DNA of 59,871 nucleotides from Janthinobacterium sp. ROICE36 (GTDB lineage Bacteria > Pseudomonadota > Gammaproteobacteria > Burkholderiales > Burkholderiaceae_D): NCBI RefSeq assembly GCF_002869965.1, contig NZ_PEBS01000034.1, positions 1 through 59,871 of the forward strand, written 5' to 3'. The first letter of the stretch is position 1; each line of letters opens with the position of its first letter. Shown here piece by piece: positions 33,973 to 41,854 of this stretch. Both the position numbers and the translations under genes were made by a program. The notes under the pieces were generated by a model. It saw only the letters and a list, made by a program, of their open reading frames with translations. It was not told the DNA's origin and made no database searches.

Positions 33973-35009
33973 TCGATCACCGCTTCAGCAAACAGTTGCA
34001 CTTCGATCTCGCCCGCATCGGCGAGGCCCTTGACGGTGGCCATGATTTCCTGGCGCGTCTGTTCGATACGCGAGAGTGGCACGGGGCCGGAACGGCGCAT
34101 CATGTCTTCGAAGCTTTGTGCCTGGCGGCGCGGCATGGTTTTCAGCACGGCGTCGCGGATAGCCGGTTCCGCGCCCTTCAGGGCGATGGCCCACTGTTCC
34201 ATCGGCACGTCTTCCAGGATGCGCGTGAGTGTGACATCGCTCTGCGTGGACAGGATCAGGAAGTCATACATGCTCAGTTCGATTTCCGAGACCACGTCCG
34301 GGTCGTGCGCGCGCAGCAGTTCGACCAGCGCGGCGCGGTTGCCCGGCATGCGGTTGAGAATCTCGGCGGCCTGGCGGATGCCTTCCACGCTGGTGCTTTG
34401 CGTGTCGAGCGTGCCCAGGCAGCGGCCCACCAGTTCGTCGAGCTCGACCAGCAGGTCGCGGTCGATCTCGTCCAGGCGCGCCAGATTCAGCAAGACCAGG
34501 TCGCGGCCTTCGACGGGCAGGGCATCGAGGATCTGCCCAGCCAGCGCGGGCGGCAAAAAGGCCAGGAAGACGGCTTGCATCTGCACGTGCTCGTTGACGA
34601 TGTATTCGGCCAGCCATTTCGGCGAGGCCCACTGCAGGCGCGCCATTTTCGGGCGGATGGCGTCGCCGTAAATGTTGTTCAGCACGCTATTTGCGATATC
34701 GCTGCCCAGCGCCATGTCCAGTGAGCGCTTCAGGTAGCTGCGCGATGCGCCATGCACGCCGCTTTGCTGGCGGTAGTCGTCAAAGAAGGTCTGCATCGCC
34801 GTTTTCACGGATTCGACCTTGATGCCGCTCATGCGCGACATCACTTGCGTAACTTCCAGCAATTCTTCGCGCGACAGGCAGCGCAGCACATTGGCTGCCT
34901 GCTCTTCGCCTATGCTCAGCAGCACGATGGCGGCCTGTTCCACGGGATTCAGGCTGACGCTTTCGTACTCAGCGCCGTCGGAGGGATTATTGTTGTTGAG
35001 TTCGGCCAT
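33969..35009 (-). CDS. fliG: Flagellar motor switch protein FliG
   Basis: The protein has 346 residues from the ATG at 35009, with GGAT upstream; it overlaps the fliF end by 23 bases. The N-terminal domain (LNPVEQAAIVLLSIGEEQAANVLRCLS), middle domain and C-terminal torque domain (WAIALKGAEPAIRDAVLKTMPRRQAQSFEDMMRRSGPV) are complete. The middle-domain EHPQ motif reads EHVQ here (NEHVQMQAVFLAFL). It couples stator and rotor and sits on FliF. Confidence 0.96.
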   Translation of the reverse strand: MAELNNNNPSDGAEYESVSLNPVEQAAIVLLSIGEEQAANVLRCLSREELLEVTQVMSRMSGIKVESVKTAMQTFFDDYRQQSGVHGASRSYLKRSLDMALGSDIANSVLNNIYGDAIRPKMARLQWASPKWLAEYIVNEHVQMQAVFLAFLPPALAGQILDALPVEGRDLVLLNLARLDEIDRDLLVELDELVGRCLGTLDTQSTSVEGIRQAAEILNRMPGNRAALVELLRAHDPDVVSEIELSMYDFLILSTQSDVTLTRILEDVPMEQWAIALKGAEPAIRDAVLKTMPRRQAQSFEDMMRRSGPVPLSRIEQTRQEIMATVKGLADAGEIEVQLFAEAVIE

Positions 35010-36717
35010 TTTTCTGCATCCATTGTTTGACGACTTCGGCGACACGCTCGGGTTCTTTTTCAGCCAGCACTTTCAGGTGGTCGACCATCACGTCGACCGC
35101 CGAGCCTGGTGGCGGCAATTCATAGTTTTCCAGTAGGGGCACGACCGGCATGCTGCCGGAGCGGGCCTCGCCTTCGAGCGCCAGCGGGCTGCCATTCACG
35201 CCCAGGGCTGGTGCGCCGGCGGCGGCTGCGCCATTCGCGCCGGCGGCGCCGCTGGCGCCCAGTGCCAGGGCAGGATCGAGCTGTTTCAGTGGCGGCGGCG
35301 CCAAACGCGTGGTCAGCAGGCGCAGCAGCGGACGCAGGATCAGGAAGTAGCCGAGCACCGCGCCCAGGGCGTACAGCAGCCAGCTGCTGAAATCGACGAC
35401 GGTGTCGCGCTCTTCCCACCACTGCGCCACGGGCGGCTTGGCAGGGAAGGCCAGCGCCGTCAGGCTCAGGCTGTCGCCACGCTGGGCATTGATGCCCAGG
35501 CCGCTGTTGAGCATTTTTTCAATATTGCCCAGTTCGGCAGGGGTCCAGCCCGTTTTCGGATTCGGTGCAGCGGCGCTGTTGAGGACGACGGCCACGCTGA
35601 GTTTTTCCAGGCGGCCGCGGCTGCGCTTGATCTGCGTGATGCTGCGGTCATACGCGTACTGGCGCGTGGTGGCGTTCTTGCGGGCCGTGCCATCGTCGGA
35701 CGGCTTCGGTGCGCCATCGGCCGGCGCGGCGCCAGCGGTGCCGGCTGGTGCCGGCACGGCGGCCGCTGGCGGACGGTTCGACAGGCTGCCGGGAATGCCG
35801 GCCACGGTGCGGTTGCGTTCCTGCTCTTCGCGCATCGCTTCGCTCGTCACTTTCGGGGCTTCGCCGTATTTTTCCAGCGTTTCGTCGACGCGGTCGTTGT
35901 TCACGGCGGCCGTCACGCTGAGCTTGAAGTTGTCTTCGCCGATGACGGGTCCCAGCAAGCCCGTGACATTGCGGCGAATTTCATCCTGGAAACGTTTCGC
36001 ACCTTCATTGCCAGCGGCCGAGGCGTCGAAACCGTCCGTCAGGTCGACGTGCGCGGACAGCAGGTTGCCGCCCTGGTCGACCAGGCTCACGCGCGTAGGC
36101 GCCAGGCTGGCGACGCTGCCGGCCACCATGTTGATGACGGCGGCGATCTGTTCCGGCACCAGCGTGCGGCCCGGTTTCAGCGCCACCACCACGGAGGCGG
36201 ACGATTTGTCGCCGTCGCTGGCGACAAACGAGGTCGATTTGGCAATCGACAGATGGACGCGCGCCGAAGCGATCGCGTCCATCGTCATGATGCTTTGCGC
36301 CAACTCGCCTTCCAGGCCGCGGCGGAAGCGCACGTCCTGCACGAATTGCGATACGCCCAGCGGGTCGTTCTTGTCCATCAGCTCCAGGCCGGCCGGCAGT
36401 TGCGCCGTCACACCCTTCGAAGCGAGCAGCATGCGCACCTTGCCCAGCATGGCGTCGGGCACCAGCACCTGGCCGCTGTCCGGATGCAAGCGGTAGGGGA
36501 TGTGCTCGGCGTCCAGGGTGGCCATCATGTCCGTCACGGCCACTTTTTCGCGCGCGCCAAACACCGGCTTGTAGTTGGCCTGGTCGCGCCAGGCATACAA
36601 GGTCACCATGGCGGTGATGCCGATGGCCAGCACGACGATGGGGACCAGGTTTTTCAGCAGGGCGGGCGGAATGGCGGGCTGGGTGCCAGGGCGCCAGCGC
36701 GCAAATGCGGACTTCAT
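34987..36717 (-). CDS. fliF: Flagellar MS-ring protein FliF
   Basis: The protein has 576 residues from the ATG at 36717; a GTG at 36729 is an alternative and neither has a strong ribosome site. There are two membrane helices (about 24-43 and 440-465). The ring-building motifs include ANYKPVFGAREKVAVTDMMATLDAEHIPYRL, DPLGVSQFVQDVRFRRGLEGELAQSIMTMDAI and VVVALKPGRTLVPEQIAAVINMVAGSV. The C-terminal tail that binds FliG is present. It is the base on which the whole organelle is built. Confidence 0.96.
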   Translation of the reverse strand: MKSAFARWRPGTQPAIPPALLKNLVPIVVLAIGITAMVTLYAWRDQANYKPVFGAREKVAVTDMMATLDAEHIPYRLHPDSGQVLVPDAMLGKVRMLLASKGVTAQLPAGLELMDKNDPLGVSQFVQDVRFRRGLEGELAQSIMTMDAIASARVHLSIAKSTSFVASDGDKSSASVVVALKPGRTLVPEQIAAVINMVAGSVASLAPTRVSLVDQGGNLLSAHVDLTDGFDASAAGNEGAKRFQDEIRRNVTGLLGPVIGEDNFKLSVTAAVNNDRVDETLEKYGEAPKVTSEAMREEQERNRTVAGIPGSLSNRPPAAAVPAPAGTAGAAPADGAPKPSDDGTARKNATTRQYAYDRSITQIKRSRGRLEKLSVAVVLNSAAAPNPKTGWTPAELGNIEKMLNSGLGINAQRGDSLSLTALAFPAKPPVAQWWEERDTVVDFSSWLLYALGAVLGYFLILRPLLRLLTTRLAPPPLKQLDPALALGASGAAGANGAAAAGAPALGVNGSPLALEGEARSGSMPVVPLLENYELPPPGSAVDVMVDHLKVLAEKEPERVAEVVKQWMQKNGRTQQQ

Positions 36718-36777
36718 GGTGGTAATCACTTGGGGTAACTTTCGCTGGGAGGCTGGGCGTGGATCAGGGCGTGAAGA

Positions 36778-37116
36778 TTACAGAGGCAGTTTGATGAGCT
36801 CATCGACGGCGCCCATGACCTTGTTGCGCACTTGCATCAACATGGAAAAGGACAGGCTTGCTTCCTGGCTGGCCAGCATGGCGCCGACCATGTCGTCGCT
36901 CTTGCCGCTGTCGACGTCGCTCATTTTCTGCGCTGCCATGCGGTCGTCGCCATTCACCTTGCCGATGGCGTCTTGCATGCTTTGCGCAAAAGAAAAGCCG
37001 GATTGTTCCGGTGCGCCGAACTGCGCGGCGGGCGCGATGCTGGCGCCCAGGGCGTGCGCGTCATTGCTCAATGCTGCCAGATCGGCCTTGATCAGACCTG
37101 CGAGTTCATTGCTCAT
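36778..37116 (-). CDS. fliE: Flagellar MS-ring/rod adapter FliE
   Basis: The protein has 112 residues from the ATG at 37116 (GAGGG upstream); a longer frame to 37152 lacks one. The FliE core is present: FAQSMQDAIGKVNGDDRMAAQKMSDVDSG and the C-terminal helix MLASQEASLSFSMLMQVRNKVMGAVDELIKLPL. It joins the MS ring to the rod. It is the first gene of the fliEFGHIJ run. Confidence 0.95.
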   Translation of the reverse strand: MSNELAGLIKADLAALSNDAHALGASIAPAAQFGAPEQSGFSFAQSMQDAIGKVNGDDRMAAQKMSDVDSGKSDDMVGAMLASQEASLSFSMLMQVRNKVMGAVDELIKLPL

Positions 37117-37623
37117 CTTGCCCTCTACTTTCAATATGCGGTGACGTATCAATCAGAATTACTGGTGTTGCCAATCCGGCAGTCGTGCATGTGAGTGCCA
37201 TTCTGCCCGGCCCGATCCGCAGGGCCCATCAGTTTTATCAGTTGCCACACCATCCGCTTGAGCAGATTCAAACAAACCCGGCAGACTCGCGCCGATATGA
37301 TTTACATGGCCATGACAACTAATAATTATCTGATAAAAGTTTCTTATGGTGGCAATAAACGGAACTGGAAACTGCCATAAAAACCGGAATCAGGTAAGCG
37401 GAATGGCGCACTGCAAATCACTATTTTCTCGCTACAAGCTTACCTCGGGGCAACTATAAAGTAAAGAGAGAATTGCCTCAAAGAATATTGGTACATGGCA
37501 ATATTTGGCTTTTTCATGTATTGTTCAGCACCGTAGTCATCTAGCATGCGATACGATGCTGTATTTAATTTCGGGTGATCCGTATAATTTGTTCTGCCAC
37601 CGCAATACCGACATGACTACTAC
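37117..37623. other. Divergent control region between fliE and fliM operons
   Basis: This is a 507-base gene-free stretch, locally more AT-rich than its surroundings, between two divergent flagellar operons. In the E. coli Flag-2 and Vibrio lateral order the sigma-54 activator gene lafK lies here between lfiM and lfiE. No frame of that size exists here. Weak promoter-like sequences occur: TAAA (37457-37460), 14 bases, then GCCTCAAA towards fliM; and, on the minus strand, TGGCAC with a GC element one base too close. None is good enough to call. The region must carry early promoters of the system. Confidence 0.6.
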
Positions 37624-38502
37624 ATGACAATCATTACCAAGACAGATCAAACTGTGCGCCATCAAGTCCTCGATTCCTGTCTGCTTGGACGTCCTGTCCA
37701 TTTGCTGCATGTCTTCGGCGCCCAGCTGCGCGACGACCTGGCCGTGGCCCTGCGCCAGCCGATGAGCCGTCGCTACTGGGGTAATTTCCAGATCGATGGC
37801 GTGACCTTGTCGCGCGTGGAAAACGAGGACAGCGTGAATCTCTGGCTGAGTTTTTCCACGCCGGCCGGCCAGACGGGCTTTACGCTCGAACGGCAGATAC
37901 TCTTGAGCGTACTCAACTATCGCTACGGCAGTGCCGGCGCCAAGGGTGCGCTGCCAGATCCGGCGCAAGTGCGCGTGACGGCCACGGAAGAACGTCTCGC
38001 TGTGGTGCTGGGACAACAATTGGTGAACAATTTGTTCGCCCGCGTCCACAAGAATCTGCAAACCTTGGGCAAGAGTAGCGAGCTCGACACCAGTGCCGAG
38101 GTTGCCGTGCAGACTGGCGTGCACCCGGTGCGCGGCAGCTGGATCGTCAGCGTGGCGCTCAGCGACGTCGAAGCCGGGCAGAGCGGTCAGTTCTGGTTCT
38201 CGCTGGACAAGCGCCTGATGGCCGACGTGCTGCGCGGCCTGCTGCCCGAGCGCGCGCAAGCGAAGAAAGCCTTGCGTGGCAGCGTGCGCCCGCTCGCTTC
38301 GCGCCTGCAAGTGACCCTGGAAGGCAGGCTGGTCAGCAAGCAGATGCAGCTGGGCGCCTTGTTCGACCTTCGCGTTGGTGACGTGATTCCCGTCAGCCTG
38401 AGCCGCACCGACGTCATGCTCGACGACTCCCGTTTATTTACCGCGGCTGTTTCCGAACACAAGGGCAAGCTCTGTTTAACCTCATTTGAAGATGTCGAAT
38501 AA
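37624..38502 (+). CDS. fliM: Flagellar motor switch protein FliM, lateral-type, no CheY-docking N-terminus
   Basis: The 292-residue protein is shorter than the usual ~330. The C-terminal SpoA domain is clear (about 215-290: GSVRPLASRLQVTLEGRLVSKQMQLGALFDLRVGDVIPVSL). The middle CheC-like domain is recognisable from RYWGNFQIDG to the FSLDKRLM strand. The N-terminal EIDALL-type peptide that binds phospho-CheY in FliM is absent; the protein opens MTIITKTDQTVRHQVLD. It heads the fliMNPQR-flhBA operon. A type III secretion SctQ is excluded by the flagellar neighbours. The GXXL switch motifs are hard to align. Confidence 0.85.
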   Translation: MTIITKTDQTVRHQVLDSCLLGRPVHLLHVFGAQLRDDLAVALRQPMSRRYWGNFQIDGVTLSRVENEDSVNLWLSFSTPAGQTGFTLERQILLSVLNYRYGSAGAKGALPDPAQVRVTATEERLAVVLGQQLVNNLFARVHKNLQTLGKSSELDTSAEVAVQTGVHPVRGSWIVSVALSDVEAGQSGQFWFSLDKRLMADVLRGLLPERAQAKKALRGSVRPLASRLQVTLEGRLVSKQMQLGALFDLRVGDVIPVSLSRTDVMLDDSRLFTAAVSEHKGKLCLTSFEDVE

Positions 38503-38503
38503 T

Positions 38504-38869
38504 ATGAATATCACCGATACCAACCAGAGCGAAACCCTGCTGGAAGACCTGGGCGATGACATGATCATCGAACAGGGCGATGTGTCCGACGTGGCCAGCA
38601 CCCGCGCGCGCCGCGATATTCCGCAGATGATGCGCAAGATTCCCGTCACCCTGACCCTGGAAGTGGGTTCGGCCCGCATTTCGCTGGAAGAACTGATGGC
38701 CATCGGCCCGGAAAGCGTGATCGAACTCGACATGCTGGCCGGCGAACCGCTGGTGATCAAGGTCAACGGCACGCCGATCGGCCGTGCCGAAGTGGTGGTG
38801 GCTGGCGAGAACTATGGCCTGAAAGTCATCGACCTCGACGGCCTCAATCTCGACCTGATGACAGCATGA
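38504..38869 (+). CDS. fliN: Flagellar motor switch protein FliN
   Basis: The protein has 121 residues if it starts at the ATG at 38504, one base after the fliM stop; an ATG at 38492 would add four residues. An acidic N-terminal tail precedes the SpoA domain (IPVTLTLEVGSARISLEELMAIGPESVIELDMLAGEPLVIKVNG, GRAEVVVAGENYGLKVIDL). It forms the lower C-ring with FliM and FliH docking sites. The stop overlaps the fliP start (ATGA), leaving no room for fliO. Confidence 0.95.
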   Translation: MNITDTNQSETLLEDLGDDMIIEQGDVSDVASTRARRDIPQMMRKIPVTLTLEVGSARISLEELMAIGPESVIELDMLAGEPLVIKVNGTPIGRAEVVVAGENYGLKVIDLDGLNLDLMTA

Positions 38870-39636
38870 AGCTGGCGGTACCCGGTTTGAGCCGGCGCCG
38901 CGGCGCGCTGGCTGCCGCGCTGGCTGTTCCCGTTCTGATGCTGTGCTGTAGCGCCGCCGGGGCGCAGGATTTATTGTCCGGCGTGGTGCCGGGCGCGAAG
39001 ACCGACCTGTCGGTGAAGATGCAGATCCTGGTCGTCATGACCCTGCTCGGGTTGCTGCCCGTGATGGTCATGATGATGACCAGCTTTACCCGCTTCGTCA
39101 TCGTACTGTCGCTGCTGCGCCAGGCACTGGGACTGCAGCAGGGCTTGCCCAACCGCATCGTCACGGGCATCGCCCTGATTCTCACCTTGCTGGTCATGCG
39201 TCCCATCGGCGACCAGGTGTGGAAGGAAGCGTTCATGCCTTACGACCGCGACCAGATCGGCATGCAGGAAGCGCTGAAGATCGCCGAAGTGCCGATTTCG
39301 CGCTTCATGCTGGCGCAGACGAGCAAGGCTGCGCTGGCGCAGATCGCGCACCTGGCTGGCGAGCCGTCGAGCATGCGTCCGCAAGACCATAGCTTCACGG
39401 TCAAGCTGGCAGCGTTTGTGTTGTCCGAACTCAAGACGGCGTTCCAGATCGGCTGCATGCTGTTCATCCCGTTCCTCATCATCGATCTGGTGGTGGCGTC
39501 CGTGCTGATGGCCATGGGCATGATGATGCTCTCGCCGCTGGTGATTTCCTTGCCGTTCAAGCTGTTGCTGTTCGTTCTGGTCGACGGCTGGACCCTGACC
39601 GTCAACACTTTAGTTACCAGCATACAGGGCTATTGA
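38866..39636 (+). CDS. fliP: Flagellar export gate protein FliP
   Basis: The 256-residue protein has an N-terminal signal sequence (RRRGALAAALAVPVLMLCCSAAGA) and four membrane helices. Signature segments are MMTSFTRFVIVLSLLRQALGLQQ and the C-terminal LSELKTAFQIGCMLFIPFLIIDLVVASVLMAMGMMML-SP. Five copies form the core of the export gate with FliQ and FliR. FliO, which normally helps assemble FliP, is not encoded next to it. Confidence 0.97.
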   Translation: MKLAVPGLSRRRGALAAALAVPVLMLCCSAAGAQDLLSGVVPGAKTDLSVKMQILVVMTLLGLLPVMVMMMTSFTRFVIVLSLLRQALGLQQGLPNRIVTGIALILTLLVMRPIGDQVWKEAFMPYDRDQIGMQEALKIAEVPISRFMLAQTSKAALAQIAHLAGEPSSMRPQDHSFTVKLAAFVLSELKTAFQIGCMLFIPFLIIDLVVASVLMAMGMMMLSPLVISLPFKLLLFVLVDGWTLTVNTLVTSIQGY

Positions 39637-39639
39637 TCC

Positions 39640-39912
39640 ATGTTTACCCCTGAAGTCGCCGTCGACCTGATCATCGAAGCATTGCATGTCGTGATGCTGC
39701 TGGTGGTGATCCTGGTCGTGCCAGGTTTGCTCATGGGCCTGCTGGTCGCGCTGGTGCAGGCGGCCACTTCGATCAATGAACAGACCATGAGTTTCCTGCC
39801 GCGCCTGCTGGTCACCCTGCTCGCGTTGATACTGGCCGGGCGCTGGATGGCCGGTTATCTGATGGATTATTGCGTGTCCATTTTTCAGCGCGCCGCCACC
39901 CTGGTCGGATAG
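39640..39912 (+). CDS. fliQ: Flagellar export gate protein FliQ
   Basis: The 90-residue protein has two membrane helices (VVMLLVVILVVPGLLMGLLVALVQAAT and FLPRLLVTLLALILAGRWMAGYLMDY) joined by the conserved TSINEQTMSFLP loop. It is normal in size and lies between fliP and fliR, three and twelve bases away. Confidence 0.97.
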   Translation: MFTPEVAVDLIIEALHVVMLLVVILVVPGLLMGLLVALVQAATSINEQTMSFLPRLLVTLLALILAGRWMAGYLMDYCVSIFQRAATLVG

Positions 39913-39924
39913 CGCCGCGCGCCC

Positions 39925-40725
39925 ATGGATCAGATTTTCAATCAGGTGCTGCCGTTTCTGCTGGCCGTGTGGTGGCCGTTCTGCCGCATCCTGGCCATGC
40001 TCAGCGCCTCGCCCGTGATCGGCGACGCCATGGTGCCCATCCCCGTGCGGGTGCTGCTGTCGCTGGTGCTGGCGATCCTGATGCTGCCCGTGATGCAGGC
40101 GTCGGGCATCTCGCAGGACTTGTTGAAAATCGATCCGTTTTCGCTGCACGCCGTCGTCGCCACCCTGGAGCAGGCCATCATCGGCTTCATCCTGGGCCTG
40201 GCCTTCCACTTCGCCATGTCGGTCATGTCGGTGCTCGGTTACCTGGTGTCGAGCCAGGTGGGCTTTTCCATGGCAGTCATGAACGATCCGCTCAACGGCA
40301 CCTCGTCGGACGTGATCACGGGCCTGCTCACCATCATGTGCATGATCGTGTTTTTCGCCATCGACGGCCACCTGGTGCTGACGGGCGTGATCGGCGCCAG
40401 TTTCACGGCCTGGCCCGTGGGGCAGGGCTACGGACCGCTGCTGCTGCAGACGGTGGCCTATAACGTGGCCTGGATTTTCGCCGCCGCCATGCTGCTGGCC
40501 TTGCCCATCGTCTTTTCCACCATGGTGGTGCAATTGGGCTTCGGCTTCCTGAACCGCGTGGCGCCGTCGCTGAACCTGTTTTCGCTGGGCTTTTCCATGA
40601 TCACCATGTTCGGCCTGCTGATGCTGATACAGATCGTGCGCTTTATCCCCGAGCACTATATCGCCATGACGAATCGCGTGCTGGACATGCTCACCGAACA
40701 GATGCGGGTGGCCCATGGCGGATAA
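39925..40725 (+). CDS. fliR: Flagellar export gate protein FliR
   Basis: The 266-residue membrane protein carries the FliR pattern: WWPFCRILAMLSASPVIGDAMVPIPVRVLLSLVLA, LEQAIIGFILGLAFHFAMSVMSVLGYLVSSQVGFSMA, and NRVAPSLNLFSLGFSMITMFGLLML. It completes the FliPQR gate. It overlaps flhB by 11 bases. There is no FliR-FlhB fusion, as is found in some other bacteria. Confidence 0.97.
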   Translation: MDQIFNQVLPFLLAVWWPFCRILAMLSASPVIGDAMVPIPVRVLLSLVLAILMLPVMQASGISQDLLKIDPFSLHAVVATLEQAIIGFILGLAFHFAMSVMSVLGYLVSSQVGFSMAVMNDPLNGTSSDVITGLLTIMCMIVFFAIDGHLVLTGVIGASFTAWPVGQGYGPLLLQTVAYNVAWIFAAAMLLALPIVFSTMVVQLGFGFLNRVAPSLNLFSLGFSMITMFGLLMLIQIVRFIPEHYIAMTNRVLDMLTEQMRVAHGG

Positions 40726-41854
40726 CAGCACCGGCGACAAGACAGAGAAGGCGTCACAGCAAAAGCTGAAGAAGTCACGCCAGGAAGGGCAGGTGGTGCG
40801 TTCGCGCGACCTGTCGACGGCGCTGGGCATCCTGATCAGCATGAAGGTCTTCATTTATTTGCTGCCGGGCTACCTGCAAAGTTTTCGCGAACTGTTCGCC
40901 ATGGCCTTCATGCCGCTCGACAGCAAGGGCGCGCTGGAAAATGCCATGTCGATGGCGTTTTCCACCTCGGTGGGCTTGCTGATCAAGATGATCGTGCCGC
41001 TGTTTTGCGTGCCCCTGTTTGTGGTGCTGGGCTCGCTGGTGCCGGGCGGCTGGGTCATCAGCACGAAGAACTGGATGCCGAAGATGGAGCGCCTGAGTCC
41101 GGCCAAGAATCTGGGGCGGCTGTTTGCGCCCAAGCATGCTTTTGAATTCGGCTTGTCCATCGCCAAGGCCGCCGTGCTGGGCATGGTGCTCGTGCATGTG
41201 AGCCGTTCCAGCCTGAGGCAGTACGTGGACTTGCAGCACCGGCCCCTGCAGCAAGCCATGCTCGATGGCTCGGCCTTGATGCTCGATGGCTTGATGGCCC
41301 TCATTTCCGTCTTCGTCCTGTTCGCCATCATCGACGTGCCGGCGCAGGCGTTTTTCTTTGCCCGCAACCAGCGCATGAGCAAGCAGGATGTCAAGGAAGA
41401 GCACAAGAGCAGCGAAGGCCGGCCCGAAGTGCGCCAGCGCATCCGCCAGTTACAGCAGCAGATCGGCCGACGCAGCGTGCGCAAGACCGTGCCCGACGCC
41501 GACGTGGTGATCGTCAATCCCGAGCATTACGCCGTTGCACTGAAGTATGACCAGGACCGCGCCGAGGCGCCGTTTGTCGTTGCCAAGGGCGTCGATGAAA
41601 TGGCGCTGTATATCCGGCAAGTGGCGAAGGAGCACCATATTGAAACGCTGGAACTGCCGCCGCTGGCGCGCGCCATCTACAACACCAGTCAGGTGCAGCA
41701 GCAGATTCCCGTGCAGCTATACCAGGCCGTGTCGCAGGTGCTCAACTACATACTCCAGCTGAAAGCATTCCGTACTGGGCAGCGAGCCGCCCAGCCCCCA
41801 TTTCCCACCGAGGTGGTCGTGTCATCTCATTTGAGCGAGGTAGTCCCTTCATGA
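40715..41854 (+). CDS. flhB: Flagellar export switch protein FlhB
   Basis: The 379-residue protein has the basic N-terminus (DKTEKASQQKLKKSRQEGQVVRSRDLSTALGIL), four membrane helices and the cytoplasmic autocleavage domain. The cleavage motif, NPTH in nearly all FlhB proteins, reads NPEH at residues 268-271. The flanking DADVVIVNPEHYAVALKYD is otherwise intact, so cleavage after Asn268 is still expected. The protein switches substrate specificity when FliK signals a finished hook. Its stop overlaps the flhA start. Confidence 0.96.
   Translation: MADNSTGDKTEKASQQKLKKSRQEGQVVRSRDLSTALGILISMKVFIYLLPGYLQSFRELFAMAFMPLDSKGALENAMSMAFSTSVGLLIKMIVPLFCVPLFVVLGSLVPGGWVISTKNWMPKMERLSPAKNLGRLFAPKHAFEFGLSIAKAAVLGMVLVHVSRSSLRQYVDLQHRPLQQAMLDGSALMLDGLMALISVFVLFAIIDVPAQAFFFARNQRMSKQDVKEEHKSSEGRPEVRQRIRQLQQQIGRRSVRKTVPDADVVIVNPEHYAVALKYDQDRAEAPFVVAKGVDEMALYIRQVAKEHHIETLELPPLARAIYNTSQVQQQIPVQLYQAVSQVLNYILQLKAFRTGQRAAQPPFPTEVVVSSHLSEVVPS

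Noticed and set aside
37186..37200. Possible sigma-54 promoter for fliE (TGGCACTCACATGCA on the minus strand)
   Set aside because: GG and GC are separated by nine bases instead of the strict ten, so it is one base short.
37457..37482. Possible sigma-28 promoter for fliM (TAAA, 14 bases, GCCTCAAA)
   Set aside because: The spacer is one base short and the -10 box matches GCCGATAA at only five of eight positions; fliM is also expected to be an early gene.
39610..40854. Minus-strand open frame of 414 codons rich in His and Gln
   Set aside because: It is the mirror of fliQ and fliR; His/Gln richness is the usual result of reading membrane-protein codons backwards.
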